DNA of 64,000 bases from Comamonas terrae (GCF_001544075.1 NZ_BCNT01000003.1:186001-250000); one strand, 5' to 3'. Positions 10,485 through 22,662 are shown, counted from the stretch's first letter. Notes: a model not told the origin generated them from the sequence alone. Made by a program: numbers and translations.

Positions 10485-10796
10485 CCTCTGCAGCACAGCC
10501 CAGGCGGCATGCATGGGGCACAATCGGGCGCCACCGATGCCGCTTTTCGGGCGTTTCGACAGTGGCCAACAGGGATACATTAGGTTTCATCTCGTTGCCA
10601 ATCGACAACATTGCGCAGGCTGGCCTGCCGCCTTATCGCTGGCAACGCAATAGCGTGGATGACAATGCAAGCCGTGTGCCCTGGGCCTTGAACCTGTTCA
10701 TGCGCCTTTGGTAAGTTTTATTTACATGTGTACCCGCCGGCATTCCCAGAAAAACAATAGGCGCCAGCGGAACGCACCCACAAAAGTTTGAGCTTT
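10485..10796 (+). other. Intergenic region upstream of fimV
   Basis: About 310 bases without a credible gene. It probably holds the fimV promoter and leader. The best promoter-like words (TTGAAC near 10,689 and an AT-rich stretch near 10,712) are weak, and no strong inverted repeat or ribosome-binding consensus stands out. Confidence 0.4.
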
Positions 10797-13616
10797 ATGC
10801 AACGCTGGAAACTCTCTGCGCTCGCCGCCGCGACCCTGGCCCTGACCGGCATGACGGCCACCAATGCGTGGGCCCTTGCCCTGGGCCGCATCACGGTGCA
10901 GTCGGCCCTTGGCGAGCCGCTGCGCGCCGAAGTGGAGATTCCGCAGCTCAGCGCCGCGGAGGCGGACAGCCTGCAGGCCGGCGTGGCTTCGCCGGAGGCC
11001 TTCCGCGCCCAGGGCGTGGAGTATTCGGGCACGGCCAACTCGATCCGCGTCAAGGTCGTCAGGAATGCCAACGGCTCGGCCGTGCTGCAGCTGAGCAGCT
11101 TCCAGCCTGTCAACGATCCCTTCCTCGATCTCGTCATCGATGCCAGCTGGGCTTCAGGCAAGCTCCAGCGCAACTACACGCTGCTGCTGGATCCGCCGGC
11201 CGCGCGCCGTGCCGCGCCCGGTGTGACGGCTGCGGCCCAGGCTTCGGCCCCCGAAGCCGCTCGGGCTCGCCCCGGCCGCCCGGCCGTCAATACCCCCACA
11301 GTCACGGCGCCCGCCCAGGACGACAGCAGCCCCACAGTGCCGCGCAAGCCCGCGCCGCCGGCGGTTGCCGCACGCCCGGCCCCGCCGGCCGCACCGGCAT
11401 CCGGCGAGGATGTGCGCGTCAGGACCGGCGACACGGCCGGCCGCCTGGCCGCGGCCCACCGCCCTGCCGGCGTTTCGCTGGACCAGATGCTGGTGGCCAT
11501 GCTGCGCGCCAATCCCCAGGCCTTCATCAACGGCAACGTCAACCGCATGCGCAGCGGCGTCGTGATCCAGATGCCCGATGAGGCCGCCGCCAAAGCCACG
11601 CCGCAGAACGAGGCGCGCCGCATCATGGCCGCGCAGTCGCGCGACTTCAACCAGTTCCGCCGCCAGCTGGCCGGTGCCGCCCCCGCCGCACCGGTGGAAG
11701 CGGCATCGCGCGCGGCTTCCGGCAAGATCCAGGCCCAGGTCGAAGAGGCCAAGCCCAGCACGGCAGCCCCCGACAAGCTCACGCTGTCCAAGGGTGCGGT
11801 CAAGGGTGTGGAAGCCGACGAAAAGCTGGCCCAGCAAAAGCAGTCGGCCGACCAGTCCTCGCGCATGGACGAACTCAAGCGCAACATGGCCGAGCTCAGC
11901 CAGATCGCCGCCGCCACCAAGCCCGAGGGTTCCGCTGCCAGTGCGGCCGGCACCGGCAGTGCCGCGACCGCGGCACCAGGGGTGGCCATACCCGCAGCGG
12001 CACCGGCAGCCGCAGCACCTGCAGCAGGCGAAACGCCGGCCGAGCCGGCCGCAGCCACCCCGGCAGCCGATGCCGCAGGCACGCCCGCCGCTGCGCCCGA
12101 ATCAGCCGCATCGCAGGCAGAACCTGCAGACAAGAGTACCGACGAAGCCAAGCCAGCCGAGGCTGCAGCCCCAGCGGCCGCACCGGCGCCCCAGCCCAGG
12201 CCGGCACCGGCGCCAGCTCCCGTGCCACAGGAGCCCAGCTTTATCGACAGCCTGATGGAAGACCCCACCATTCCGCTGGCCGGTGCCGCGATCCTTGCCT
12301 TGCTGCTCGGTTACGGCGGCTATCGCGTGGCGCAGCGCCGCAAGGCGGCAGCCGCCGTGGCGGACAGCACGCTGGGCGACAGCCAGCTGGCTGCCGATTC
12401 CTTCTTCGGCGCCAGCGGCGGCCAGCATGTGGATACCGGCACCAGCAGCCAGATGTCGGGCCATTCCATGCAGTATTCGCCCAGCCAGCTCGATGCCGGC
12501 GACGTGGATCCACTGGCCGAGGCGGACGTCTACCTGGCCTATGGCCGCGACCTGCAGGCCGAGGAAATCCTCAAGGAAGCCCTGCGCACCGATCCCAACC
12601 GCCTGGTGCTGCACCAGAAGCTGGCCGAAATCTATGCCAAGCGCCATGACCGCAAGGCCTTTGAAGCCACGGCCCAGACCCTGCGCAACCTGACCCAGGG
12701 CCAGGGTCCGGAATGGCAACGCCTTGCCGACCAGGGCCGCATCCTCGACCCCGAGAACGCCCTGTACCAGCAAGGCGGCAATACCTCCCTGCCCCAGGCC
12801 GGCAGCGCCAGCGCTCAGCCCGCTGCCGCAGAGCCCGCCGCAGACCTGGCTGGCGGTCTGGCCGCAGGCGCCGCCGCCATGGGCTTTGGCGCCGCGCTGG
12901 CCCAGTCGAAACTGGATGCCGACCGCGAAGGCCCCGCCACCCTGCCTGCGGGCCTGGACCTGAACATGGATCTGGACCTGCCCGGCGGCCTGGCCGACGC
13001 CGAGCCCGTGCACAAGCTCGACGAAGCACCGGCCATCCCCCAGCCCAGCGAACAGGACTTTGCCGATCTCGGCAGCTGGAGCGCCACGCCGGCAGCTCCC
13101 GCTGCGGCGCTTCCCGAAGCAGCTCCCGCCTCCGAGCACGACAACAGCCTGGACATGGATTTCGGCTCGGCCCTGGAAGCGCCCGCAGCCCAGCCCCACT
13201 CGGCTTCGCCGGGCGGCGTGATGGATACCGAGGCAGCGTCGGCCGTGCCCGCCACGCCCGAGGGCCTGGAGTTCGACCTGAGCGACTTCGCCCTGCCCTC
13301 GTCGACCCACGCAGAAGCAACCGACAGGCCTGTGGCTGCCGAGTCCCTGGCAGAAGACGATCCTGCCGACTCCAACGTCATGGAATTCGACCTGAGCGCC
13401 CTGTCGCTGGATCTGGGCAACAGCAACGCGCCGGCTTCCCCGTCGCCAGCCCCCGTGGCGCCGGAAGACCCGCTGGCCACCAAGCTGGCGCTGGCCGAGG
13501 AATTCAATGCCATCGGCGACAGCGACGGAGCACGTACACTGATAGAGGAAGTGATCGCCGAAGCCCAGGGCGATCTCAAGGCCCGGGCCCAGCGCCTGCT
13601 CTCTGAAATTGGTTGA
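10797..13616 (+). CDS. fimV: FimV-like cell-pole / motility hub protein
   Basis: FimV is an inner-membrane protein with a periplasmic LysM domain and a cytoplasmic TPR part. In relatives it organises type IV pili, twitching and pole-associated signalling. Here (939 aa) a signal peptide (about 1-28) leads into the conserved [21 protein letters not shown] LysM-like segment follows (about 203-265), then a Pro/Ala-rich linker, one membrane helix (492-511), TPR-like helices (about 570-660) and the C-terminal FimV motif (about 892-939). ATG 10797 is preferred over an upstream TTG. It is followed by truA, as in many Burkholderiales. Confidence 0.92.
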   Translation: MQRWKLSALAAATLALTGMTATNAWALALGRITVQSALGEPLRAEVEIPQLSAAEADSLQAGVASPEAFRAQGVEYSGTANSIRVKVVRNANGSAVLQLSSFQPVNDPFLDLVIDASWASGKLQRNYTLLLDPPAARRAAPGVTAAAQASAPEAARARPGRPAVNTPTVTAPAQDDSSPTVPRKPAPPAVAARPAPPAAPASGEDVRVRTGDTAGRLAAAHRPAGVSLDQMLVAMLRANPQAFINGNVNRMRSGVVIQMPDEAAAKATPQNEARRIMAAQSRDFNQFRRQLAGAAPAAPVEAASRAASGKIQAQVEEAKPSTAAPDKLTLSKGAVKGVEADEKLAQQKQSADQSSRMDELKRNMAELSQIAAATKPEGSAASAAGTGSAATAAPGVAIPAAAPAAAAPAAGETPAEPAAATPAADAAGTPAAAPESAASQAEPADKSTDEAKPAEAAAPAAAPAPQPRPAPAPAPVPQEPSFIDSLMEDPTIPLAGAAILALLLGYGGYRVAQRRKAAAAVADSTLGDSQLAADSFFGASGGQHVDTGTSSQMSGHSMQYSPSQLDAGDVDPLAEADVYLAYGRDLQAEEILKEALRTDPNRLVLHQKLAEIYAKRHDRKAFEATAQTLRNLTQGQGPEWQRLADQGRILDPENALYQQGGNTSLPQAGSASAQPAAAEPAADLAGGLAAGAAAMGFGAALAQSKLDADREGPATLPAGLDLNMDLDLPGGLADAEPVHKLDEAPAIPQPSEQDFADLGSWSATPAAPAAALPEAAPASEHDNSLDMDFGSALEAPAAQPHSASPGGVMDTEAASAVPATPEGLEFDLSDFALPSSTHAEATDRPVAAESLAEDDPADSNVMEFDLSALSLDLGNSNAPASPSPAPVAPEDPLATKLALAEEFNAIGDSDGARTLIEEVIAEAQGDLKARAQRLLSEIG

Positions 13617-13654
13617 TATTTGATGCGTTTGAACTCCACGCCAGAGGCTTTGCC

Positions 13655-14506
13655 ATGCGCATAGCCCTCGGCGTCAGCTACAACGGACAGGCCTACAACG
13701 GCTGGCAGAGCCAGCCTTCGGGCAACACCGTACAAGATCACCTCGAAGCGGCCCTGGGCCGCTTTGCTGCTCAAGAAGTGTCCACGATCTGTGCCGGCCG
13801 CACCGATGCCGGCGTGCACGGCCTCATGCAGGTCGTGCACTTCGACACCGCACTGCAGCGTGCACCGTTTTCCTGGGTGCGTGGCACCAACACCTTTCTG
13901 CCGTCCGACATTGCCGTGCAGTGGGCCCAGCCGGTACCGGACGAGTTCCACTCGCGCGCCTGCGCCACGGGCCGCCGCTACGCCTATGTGCTGCTGCAGT
14001 CGCCCGTGCGCCCCAGCGTGGAAGCCGGCCGGGTGGGCTGGGTGTTCCATGCGCTGGACGGTCAGGCCATGCAGGAGGCGGCCCGCCACCTGATCGGCGA
14101 GCACGATTTCTCGTCCTTTCGCGCCTCGGGCTGCCAGGCCAAGACGCCGGTCAAGACGCTGTACGACATCCGCGTCAGCCGCCGCATGGCCGATGGCGGC
14201 TCCCGGCAGGCCGCCGCCAGCTCCATGCGCCCGGGCGACACCGAGCCCATGGAATGCTGCTACTGGCGCTTCGAATTCGACGGCAGCGCCTTTCTGCACC
14301 ACATGGTGCGCAACATCATGGGCTGCCTGATCGCCATCGGCCAGGGGCTGCACCCGCCCGAATGGATGCAGCAGGTGCTGGCGGTGCGCTCGCGCGATGC
14401 GGCAGCGCCCACCTTCGCCCCGGACGGCCTGTACTTTCTCGGCCCCATGTACGATGAGAAATGGGGCCTGCCCACGCGCACGGCCGCATTCGACTGGCTG
14501 CCATGA
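13655..14506 (+). CDS. truA: tRNA pseudouridine(38-40) synthase
   Basis: TruA (283 aa) isomerises uridines 38-40 in the anticodon arm of tRNAs. The catalytic aspartate lies in [11 protein letters not shown] (about residue 54), with the further signatures [12 protein letters not shown] and [12 protein letters not shown] short Ser/Ala-rich insert ([15 protein letters not shown]) separates the last two motifs. ATG 13655 ([11 protein letters not shown]) fits the family. The stop overlaps the trpF start as ATGA, implying translational coupling. Confidence 0.96.
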   Translation: MRIALGVSYNGQAYNGWQSQPSGNTVQDHLEAALGRFAAQEVSTICAGRTDAGVHGLMQVVHFDTALQRAPFSWVRGTNTFLPSDIAVQWAQPVPDEFHSRACATGRRYAYVLLQSPVRPSVEAGRVGWVFHALDGQAMQEAARHLIGEHDFSSFRASGCQAKTPVKTLYDIRVSRRMADGGSRQAAASSMRPGDTEPMECCYWRFEFDGSAFLHHMVRNIMGCLIAIGQGLHPPEWMQQVLAVRSRDAAAPTFAPDGLYFLGPMYDEKWGLPTRTAAFDWLP

Positions 14507-15208
14507 ACCACCCACAACGAACCCGTATCAAGATCTGCGGCCTGACGCGCGAGGAGGACGTGGATGCAGCCGTGGCCGCAGGCGCCGACGCCATCGGCTT
14601 CGTGCTCTATGCCAGGAGCCCGCGCGCCGTCAGCGTGGAGCGCGCGGCCGAGCTGGCCCGGCGCCTGCCGCCCTTTGTCACGCCGGTGCTGCTGTTCGTC
14701 AACGAAAGCGCTTCCAGCGTGATAGCAGCTTGCGCCCGCATACCGGGCGCTTGCGTGCAATTCCATGGCGACGAATCCCCCGAGGACTGCGCAGCGGCCA
14801 CGCTGGGCACCCGGCCCTATCTGCGGGCGGCACGCATACCCCTTGGAGACGGTGCCGCGCAGTTCGACCTCGTAGAATATGCGCAACGTTATTCGAAAGC
14901 CCAGGCCATACTGCTCGACGCCCATGTCGACGGCTATGGCGGTGGCGGAAAAGCATTCAATTGGTCACTCCTGCCAACAAGCGTCGCCTCTCACCTCGTT
15001 TTGTCTGGTGGACTCACGCCTGCAAACGTGACCGATGGCATCTTGCAAGTGCGCCCTCGCGGGCTGTCGCTGGCCGTTGATGTGAGCTCGGGAGTCGAGG
15101 CCGACGGCCCCGACGACAAGCCGCTCAAGGGCATCAAGGACGCCCACAAGATCCACCGCTTCGTTGCTGCCGTACGCGCAGCCGATGCCTCCTATTTGCA
15201 GACCACGC

Positions 15209-15216
<8 letters not shown>
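14503..15216 (+). CDS. trpF: Phosphoribosylanthranilate isomerase
   Basis: TrpF (237 aa, slightly longer than typical) performs the Amadori isomerisation of PRA to CdRP in tryptophan synthesis. The N-terminal [16 protein letters not shown] holds the catalytic cysteine. The catalytic aspartate lies in [19 protein letters not shown], and the phosphate-binding end is [13 protein letters not shown]. It overlaps truA by four bases and trpB by eight. Bases 14721-14760 inside the gene resemble the dispersed AGCTGC palindrome of this genome (see findings). Confidence 0.96.
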
Positions 15217-16509
<1,293 letters not shown>

Positions 16510-16513
<4 letters not shown>

Positions 16514-17319
16514 GCCGTATTGCCACCACTTTCAGCAAGCTCCAGGAAGAAGGCCGCAAGGCCCTGATTCCCTATGTGACCGCCGGCTTTCCGTTTGCCG
16601 CCATCACGCCCTCGCTCATGCACGGCATGGTGGAGGCCGGTGCCGACGTGATCGAGCTGGGCGTGCCCTTCTCCGACCCCATGGCCGACGGCCCCACCAT
16701 CCAGCGCGCGGGTGACAAGGCCATTGCCAACGGCGTGGGCCTCAGGCAGGTGCTGGCCTATGTGGCCGAATTCCGCAAGAAGGACGAGGCCACGCCCGTG
16801 GTGCTCATGGGCTACGCCAACCCCGTGGAACGCTACGACCAGATGCATGGCGAGGATGCCTTCGTCAACGACGCGGCCGCGGCCGGCGTGGACGGCGTGC
16901 TCATCGTGGACTACCCGCCCGAGGAATGCGAGGAATTCGCCGCCAAGCTGCGCGCGCGCGACATGGACCTGATCTTCCTGCTGGCCCCGACCAGCACGGA
17001 CGAGCGCATGCAACAGGTGGCCCGCGTGGCCAGCGGCTATGTGTACTACGTCTCGCTCAAGGGCGTGACGGGTTCGGGCGCCCTGGATACCTCGGCCGTG
17101 GAAGCCATGCTGCCGCGCATCCGCGCGCATGTGAGCATTCCCGTGGGCGTGGGCTTCGGCATCCGCGACGCCCAGACCGCCCACGCCATCAGCCGCGTGG
17201 CCGATGCAGTGGTCATCGGCAGCCGCATCATCGAAATGCTCGACGGCCAGCCCCACGAGAAGATTGTTCCGCTGACAATAGACTTTCTGCGTGGTGTGCG
17301 AAAGGCTCTCGACGCATAA
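16510..17319 (+). CDS. trpA: Tryptophan synthase alpha chain
   Basis: TrpA (269 aa) cleaves indole-3-glycerol phosphate and channels indole to TrpB. The catalytic Glu lies in [20 protein letters not shown] (about residue 50) and the catalytic Asp in [14 protein letters not shown]. The phosphate-binding GVTGSG and GFGIRDAQ motifs are present. It is coupled to trpB by an ATGA overlap. The trpE, G, D and C genes are not in the window, consistent with the split trp arrangement of Burkholderiales. Confidence 0.98.
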
Positions 17320-17335
17320 TGCAGCCCTGAAATCA

Positions 17336-17414
17336 GCCACCCCCTGAGCGGCTTTGCCGCTTCCCCCCTGAAGGGGGACGACCGCTTCGCAGCGGGGCGG
17401 CCCTTGCTCGCTGT
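17336..17414. repeat. REP-like palindromic element, type A
   Basis: A mosaic of small palindromes lies between trpA and accD: GCGGCTTTGCCGC, then CCCCCTGAAGGGGG, then CCGCTTCGCAGCGG. The same architecture, on the other strand, occurs at about 31,741-31,850 next to acpS. Confidence 0.65.
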
Positions 17415-17504
17415 CCCTGACGGGATTGCGCCAGTGCCTGCGCCGCGCCGCCCTCATGGGTTGCGGGTGGCGCGCAGTGCAGTGGAAACTGAAAAGGAAA
17501 CACC

Positions 17505-18380
17505 ATGTCCTGGCTCGAAAAACTTCTGCCTGCCAAGATCCAGCAGACCAATCCGACGGAGCGCCACCAGCAGATTCCCGAAGGCCTGTGGATCAAATGC
17601 CCCAGCTGCGAAACCGTTCTCTACAAGACCGATCTGGAGAAGAACCAGAACGTCTGCCCCAGCTGCGGTCACCACCACCGCATCGGCGCCCGCGCGCGCC
17701 TGAACCATTTCCTCGACGCCGAAGGCCGCTATGAAATCGGCCAGGAAGTCATTCCGGTCGACGCGCTCAAGTTCAAGGACAGCCGCAAGTACCCCGAGCG
17801 CCTGAAGGAAGCACTGGAGAACACCGGCGAGACCGATGCGCTGATCGTCATGGGCGGCGCCGTCAAGAGCGTCAACGTGGTCGTTGCCTGCTTCGAATTC
17901 GACTTCATGGGCGGCTCCATGGGTTCCGTGGTCGGCGAGCGCTTCGTGCGCGGCGTGGAAACCGCCATCGAGCAGAAGGTACCCTTCATCTGCTTCACCG
18001 CCACCGGCGGCGCGCGCATGCAGGAAGGCCTGCTGTCGCTGATGCAGATGGCCAAGACCAATGCCGCGCTCACGCGCCTGGCCAAGAAGGGCCTGCCCTA
18101 CATCTCCGTGCTGACCGATCCGACCATGGGCGGCGTCTCGGCCGGCTTCGCCTTCATGGGCGACATCGTCATGGCCGAGCCCAATGCGCTGATCGGCTTT
18201 GCCGGCCCGCGCGTGATCGAGACCACGGTGCGCGTGAAACTGCCCGAAGGCTTCCAGCGCGCCGAGTTCCTGCAGGACAAGGGCGCCGTGGACATGATCG
18301 TGGACCGCCGGGAACTGCGCGACCGCATTTCCAGCTCGCTGGCCATGCTGCAGCGCCTGCCGGCCGACGCCGTGCAATAA
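17505..18380 (+). CDS. accD: Acetyl-CoA carboxylase carboxyltransferase subunit beta
   Basis: AccD (291 aa) forms with AccA the carboxyltransferase that makes malonyl-CoA for fatty acid synthesis. An N-terminal zinc finger is visible (CPSCETVLY...NVCPSCGHH, about residues 27-49), followed by the crotonase-like core with [19 protein letters not shown] and the GFAGPRVIE motif. It is closed downstream by a strong bidirectional terminator. In many relatives folC follows accD; here yggT on the opposite strand does. Confidence 0.98.
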   Translation: MSWLEKLLPAKIQQTNPTERHQQIPEGLWIKCPSCETVLYKTDLEKNQNVCPSCGHHHRIGARARLNHFLDAEGRYEIGQEVIPVDALKFKDSRKYPERLKEALENTGETDALIVMGGAVKSVNVVVACFEFDFMGGSMGSVVGERFVRGVETAIEQKVPFICFTATGGARMQEGLLSLMQMAKTNAALTRLAKKGLPYISVLTDPTMGGVSAGFAFMGDIVMAEPNALIGFAGPRVIETTVRVKLPEGFQRAEFLQDKGAVDMIVDRRELRDRISSSLAMLQRLPADAVQ

Positions 18381-18415
18381 GCACAAGCACCCGGGCGCAT
18401 TCTGCGCCTGCCAGC

Positions 18416-18453
18416 AAAAAGCCCGTGCAGACCGAGATCTGCACGGGCTTTTT
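18416..18453. terminator. Bidirectional terminator between accD and yggT
   Basis: A perfect 11-bp stem (GCCCGTGCAGA / TCTGCACGGGC) with a 6-base loop is flanked by five A and five T residues. It can serve the converging accD and yggT transcripts. Confidence 0.95.
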
Positions 18454-18479
18454 ACCGGGCAATGCCGATCAGCCGGCGC

Positions 18480-19052
18480 TCACATCCCCATGGCTCCCAT
18501 GGCGATGGCACCCAGCCCCCAGGCCTGCACATGGGCCAGCACGATGAGCCCCACCTGCAGCACGATCATCCCGACCAGGGCGGAGAGATCCACATTGCCG
18601 ATCAGCGGCATGATCTTGCGGATGGGCACGAGCAGAGGGTCGGCCAGGCGCTGCAGCACGTTGTAGATTGGCGAGTACGGCTGCACCCAGGACAGGATGG
18701 CATAGGCCAGCAGGATGCCCATCATGCCCATCAGCGCGAGCTTGACCAGGCCGCACAACGCCAGCCAGGGCACGGCCAGCACCGACGCGGCAGCACCCAG
18801 CAGCCAGCCGATCACCATCTGCAGCAGCAGCAAAGCAGAAGCCGCCACCAGGCTGGGCACGTCCCAGCTGCCCCTGGTGGGCATCAGCTTGCGCAGCGGC
18901 AGCACGATCCAGTCGGACAGCGCAAACACCAGCTGGCCTATGGGATTGCCGAACGGAACGCGCTGCCTTTGCATGTACAGGCGCAGCAGGCAGGCGCCCC
19001 CGACCAGGCTGACCGCGACATCCAGCAGAAACCAAACGATTTGAAAAAGCAT
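18480..19052 (-). CDS. yggT: YggT-family integral membrane protein
   Basis: This 190-residue, mostly hydrophobic protein has two YggT repeats, each containing the hallmark of helix, short loop, then P(L/I)R(K/R)(L/I)MP. They are visible here as SDWIVLPLRKLMPTRG and ADPLLVPIRKIMPLIG. About four to five membrane helices are predicted by eye. YggT proteins are linked to osmotic shock or cell-division functions, but the biochemical role is not settled. ATG 19052 (MLFQIVWFLLDV) is chosen because the open frame further upstream is antisense shadow. Confidence 0.9.
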   Translation of the reverse strand: MLFQIVWFLLDVAVSLVGGACLLRLYMQRQRVPFGNPIGQLVFALSDWIVLPLRKLMPTRGSWDVPSLVAASALLLLQMVIGWLLGAAASVLAVPWLALCGLVKLALMGMMGILLAYAILSWVQPYSPIYNVLQRLADPLLVPIRKIMPLIGNVDLSALVGMIVLQVGLIVLAHVQAWGLGAIAMGAMGM

Positions 19053-19154
19053 GTAGTTGAATCTATCGGCAAGTTGGCAGACATGAAACCGGGCCGGCAC
19101 CGCAGACATTGCCGCGGCCATGCCCCACAGATCATGGGATGATAGCCGGGCACC

Positions 19155-19802
19155 ATGACCGAAGCCGCCACACTGCACTCCCTGCCCCTGTTTCCGCTGG
19201 GCACCGTCCTGTTCCCGCAAGGGCTTCTGAGCCTGAGGGTCTTCGAGGTGCGCTATCTCGACATGGTGCGCAAATGCCAGGCCGCGGACGCGCCATTCGG
19301 CGTGGTGGCGCTGCAGGCCGGCCACGAGGTGCGCAAGGCCGGCGCCCGGCCCGAGCAGCTGTATGCCGAAGGCACGCTGGCCCGGCTGACGCGGCTGGAG
19401 ACCGTGCAGCTGGGGCTGATGCATCTGCAATGCCGGGGCCAGCAGCGCTTTCGCATTCTCGGCAGCCGGCAGCTGCCCCACGGGCTCTGGGTGGCCGATG
19501 TGCAGATGCTGCCGGACGATGCCGAGATCGCGGTGCCCCAGCACCTGCGCAGCGTGGCCCATGCACTGGCCCAGGTACTGCTGCAGCTGCATGCGCGCGC
19601 CCAGGACCCCGACCATGCGCAACTGCCTACACCCGCCCAGATGGCCGATTGCGGATGGGTCGCCAACCGCTGGGCCGAGCTGCTGCCGCTGCCGCTGGCC
19701 GTCAAGCAGCAACTGATGACGCTGGACAGTCCGCTGCTGCGCCTGGAGCTGATCGCCGACCTGCTGGAGCGCAATGGCATCGGCCAAGCCCCCGCCACCT
19801 AG
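19155..19802 (+). CDS. LON substrate-binding-domain protein
   Basis: This 215-residue protein consists of a stand-alone N-terminal Lon domain. Typical features are LPLFPLGTVLFPQGLLSLRVFEVRY (residues 10-34) and a central beta barrel containing RFRILGSRQL. There is no AAA or protease module, so it is not a protease. Family members are thought to bind protein substrates or interact with Lon, but no function is proven. It is divergent from yggT and upstream of lysS. Confidence 0.88.
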   Translation: MTEAATLHSLPLFPLGTVLFPQGLLSLRVFEVRYLDMVRKCQAADAPFGVVALQAGHEVRKAGARPEQLYAEGTLARLTRLETVQLGLMHLQCRGQQRFRILGSRQLPHGLWVADVQMLPDDAEIAVPQHLRSVAHALAQVLLQLHARAQDPDHAQLPTPAQMADCGWVANRWAELLPLPLAVKQQLMTLDSPLLRLELIADLLERNGIGQAPAT

Positions 19803-19861
19803 CACCAGCGCCTTTCAAGGGGGCCATTTGGGGCTTGAGGTGCTCCCCTGGCAAAAAAAAC

Positions 19862-19897
19862 TAAAATCGCCGGTTCGGGCCGCAAGCCGTGCGGCCC
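19862..19897 (+). promoter_or_regulatory. lysS: Candidate lysS promoter element and leader hairpin
   Basis: TAAAAT (19862-19867) in an A-rich stretch could be a -10 element; no good -35 is seen. An 8-bp stem GGGCCGCA/TGCGGCCC (19877-19897) follows and is then followed by CATTTTCC. It could be a weak terminator for the upstream gene or a leader structure for lysS. Confidence 0.35.
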
Positions 19898-19952
19898 CAT
19901 TTTCCGGGCTTCCTGCCTTTATTTCCGGCGCCTGGCGCTGGCGCTCATTTTC

Positions 19953-21497
19953 ATGACTGAACAAAACACCTCTTTAGCGGCTGAAAACACCGCCCCTCAG
20001 GACGAAAACAAACTCATCGCCGAGCGCCGCGAAAAACTCAAAACCCTGCGCGAGCAGGCCAAGGCCAGCGGCAATGCGGCCTTCCCCAACGACTTCAAGC
20101 CCGAGCACCGCGCCGACGCGCTGATCGCCGCGCATTCCGGCAAGGAAGCCGAGGCCCTGGAAGCCGAGGCCATCGCCGTCAGCGTGGCCGGCCGCATGAT
20201 GCTCAAGCGCGTGATGGGCAAGGCCAGCTTCGCCACCATCCAGGACGCCACAGGCCGCATCCAGATCTATGTGACGCGCGATGCCGTGGGCGAGGACGTG
20301 TACGCCGACTTCAAGAAGTGGGACCTGGGCGACATCATCGCCGCCGAAGGCACGCTGATGAAGACCAAGACCGGCGAGCTGTCCATCAAGGCCACGCGCA
20401 TCCGCCTGCTGACCAAGAGCCTGCGACCCATGCCCGACAAGTTCCACGGCATGGCCGACCTCGAACAGAAGGTGCGCCAGCGCTATGTGGACCTGATGAT
20501 GGACGAAGAGGCCCGCAAGCGCTTCGTGGCCCGCAGCAAGGCCGTGGCCGGCATCCGCGAATTCATGGTCGAGCACGGCTTCCTCGAGGTCGAGACGCCC
20601 ATGCTGCACCCCATTCCGGGCGGCGCCAACGCCAAGCCCTTCATCACCCACCACAATGCGCTGGACCAGGACATGTACCTGCGCATCGCGCCCGAGCTCT
20701 ACCTCAAGCGCCTGATCGTGGGCGGCTTCGAGCGCGTGTTCGAGATCAACCGCAACTTCCGCAACGAAGGCATCTCGGTGCGCCACAACCCCGAGTTCAC
20801 GATGATGGAGTTCTACGCGGCCTACTGGAACTACCGCGACCTGATGGACTACACCGAGGCGCTGATCCGCGACGCGGCCATGAAGGCTGTGGGAACGCTT
20901 TCGCTGGCCTATGGCGGCAAGAGCGTGGACCTGGCCCAGCCCTTCGAGCGCCTGACCATCGTGGAAGCCATCGTCAAGTACACCGACGCCGGCGAGAACG
21001 TGGGCAACCGCGACTGGCTGATCAATGCCTTGAAGAAGCTGGGCATGAAGGAAGACAAGGACAAGCTGTCCACCCGAACGCTGGCCAGCCTGCAGGTGCT
21101 GTACTTCGAAGAAGTGGTCGAGGAAAAGCTCTGGAACCCCACCTTCATCATGGAGCACCCCACGGAGATCTCGCCGCTGGCCCGCGCCAACGATGAGCGT
21201 CCCGAGGTGACCGAGCGCTTCGAGCTGTACATCACCGGCCGCGAGTTCGGCAACGGCTTCTCCGAGCTCAACGACGCCGAAGACCAGGCCGCGCGCTTCA
21301 ACGCCCAGGTCGCCGCCAAGGACGGTGGTGACGACGAGGCCATGTACTTCGACCACGACTTCGTGCGCGCCCTGGAATACGGCATGCCTCCCACCGGCGG
21401 CTGCGGCATCGGCATCGACCGCTTCATGATGCTGCTGACCGACAGCGCCAGCATCCGCGACATCATCCTGTTCCCGGCACTGCGCCGCGAACAATAA
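19953..21497 (+). CDS. lysS: Lysyl-tRNA synthetase (class II)
   Basis: LysS (514 aa) charges tRNA-Lys. It has the N-terminal OB-fold anticodon-binding domain (about 70-190) and the class II catalytic core. Motif 1 lies around [19 protein letters not shown], motif 2 is [22 protein letters not shown], and motif 3 is [13 protein letters not shown] near the C-terminus. An 18-bp terminator closes the gene. It stands alone, in the same direction as its neighbours. Confidence 0.98.
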   Translation: MTEQNTSLAAENTAPQDENKLIAERREKLKTLREQAKASGNAAFPNDFKPEHRADALIAAHSGKEAEALEAEAIAVSVAGRMMLKRVMGKASFATIQDATGRIQIYVTRDAVGEDVYADFKKWDLGDIIAAEGTLMKTKTGELSIKATRIRLLTKSLRPMPDKFHGMADLEQKVRQRYVDLMMDEEARKRFVARSKAVAGIREFMVEHGFLEVETPMLHPIPGGANAKPFITHHNALDQDMYLRIAPELYLKRLIVGGFERVFEINRNFRNEGISVRHNPEFTMMEFYAAYWNYRDLMDYTEALIRDAAMKAVGTLSLAYGGKSVDLAQPFERLTIVEAIVKYTDAGENVGNRDWLINALKKLGMKEDKDKLSTRTLASLQVLYFEEVVEEKLWNPTFIMEHPTEISPLARANDERPEVTERFELYITGREFGNGFSELNDAEDQAARFNAQVAAKDGGDDEAMYFDHDFVRALEYGMPPTGGCGIGIDRFMMLLTDSASIRDIILFPALRREQ

Positions 21498-21516
21498 GCC
21501 TTATTGCCTCCAGATC

Positions 21517-21560
21517 AATAGCTGCCAGCCCTTTTACAGAAAGGGCTGGCAGCTATTTTC
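21517..21560 (+). terminator. Terminator after lysS (also an AGCTGC repeat copy)
   Basis: A perfect 18-bp stem, AATAGCTGCCAGCCCTTT / AAAGGGCTGGCAGCTATT, with a 5-base loop is followed by TTTC. Its sequence belongs to the dispersed AGCTGC palindrome family seen at several other places in the window, so the repeat appears to serve as the terminator here. Confidence 0.88.
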
Positions 21561-21613
21561 ATATAGGGAGCCTGCAACCGGCCGGTCACGGCCCGTGGCT
21601 ATACTGGCCCCCC

Positions 21614-22633
21614 ATGCATATCCCTCGATACTGGGCGCAAGCGCGGCTGCGCCATGAAACCGGCCAACGCCACGGCGCGACCGTCCAGCGTTGGGGTTGG
21701 TCCGACAGCAGCCCGCAGGAGGCCGAAGCCCATGCCCGGCAGCGGGCCCAGGAAGCGCTGAACGCCCTGCTGGCCGCTCCCGCGGCAAGCAACCTGGATG
21801 CAGGATTCGAGCGCATGGAATGGCGCGGCGAATACGGTCTGGACGGCGCCACGCCCATCCGCGAGGAAGTGCTGGAGCGCCGCGGCGACACGGTGCTCAC
21901 GCGCAACAGCTACGGTGCCCACTGCCTCAATACCGAGCAGGTGGCCATTGCCGACATGGATTTTCCCGAGCCCCGGCGGTCGCCGCGCTTTCCGCTGCTG
22001 TCCAGCCTGCTGCTGGCGGCCGCGCTGGGCTGGCTGGCCACCCAGCCTCAGGCCGTCAATGCCCTGATGCTGGCCGGCATCGTCGCGACGGCGCTGATAG
22101 GCCTGTATTGGCTGTCCAAGCTGCGCCAATGGCAGCATGCGCGTACGGCCCGGGCCCGTGCCGTACCGCCGCTGCAGGCGGCACTGGAGCGCGTGCACAC
22201 GCTGGCCAGCCAGCATCCGGACTGGAGCCTGCGCCTGTACCAGACGCCCAAGGGCCTGCGCGTCATCGTCACGCACGCCACCTTCGGCCCCGGATCTCCC
22301 GAAGTCCAGATCCTGTTCAATGCGCTGGCGGTGGATCCGCTCTACGCCATGCTGTGCGACAAGCAACAGTGCTTTCGCGCGCGCGTCACCGGCAAACCCT
22401 GGCGCATGGGCCTGAGCGGTCTTTCGTCGCAGGACCGGCAATGGCCGCTGCAGCCCAGGCATCTGCCGTCGCGCACCGCGTGGTGCCGCGATTACGACCG
22501 CAAGGCCGCCCAGTTCGCGGCCTGCCATTTCATCGAGCAACTGGGGCCGGGCGCCAGCTGTCCGCAGGCCCAGGCCTTTGTGCAATGGCATGACCAGGCC
22601 TGCAACGCCCGCACCGCGCTGCCGCTGGCCTGA
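21614..22633 (+). CDS. Hypothetical protein with two central membrane helices
   Basis: I do not recognise a named family in this 339-residue protein. It has an N-terminal soluble part (1-115) with an Ala/Gln-rich helix and the segment GDTVLTRNSYGAHCLNTEQV. Two closely spaced hydrophobic helices follow (about 127-160), then a basic stretch. The C-terminal cytoplasmic domain (about 185-335) contains RVIVTHATFGPGSPEVQILF and a cluster of Cys, Trp and Arg residues. It reads as one intact gene with normal codon use. It is not coupled to its neighbours and is probably inner-membrane. The function is unknown. Confidence 0.8.
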   Translation: MHIPRYWAQARLRHETGQRHGATVQRWGWSDSSPQEAEAHARQRAQEALNALLAAPAASNLDAGFERMEWRGEYGLDGATPIREEVLERRGDTVLTRNSYGAHCLNTEQVAIADMDFPEPRRSPRFPLLSSLLLAAALGWLATQPQAVNALMLAGIVATALIGLYWLSKLRQWQHARTARARAVPPLQAALERVHTLASQHPDWSLRLYQTPKGLRVIVTHATFGPGSPEVQILFNALAVDPLYAMLCDKQQCFRARVTGKPWRMGLSGLSSQDRQWPLQPRHLPSRTAWCRDYDRKAAQFAACHFIEQLGPGASCPQAQAFVQWHDQACNARTALPLA

Positions 22634-22662
22634 GTCGCCGTGTCGCCGCAAGCAGACATTGC

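Noticed and set aside
10462-10653. Small open frame between asd and fimV
   Set aside because: It overlaps the asd terminator, has no ribosome-binding site and its translation resembles no known small protein.
18480-19805. Long N-terminal extension of yggT
   Set aside because: The upstream 250 codons are antisense to the LON-domain gene and lack family similarity. The YggT family starts at MLFQIVWFLLDV.
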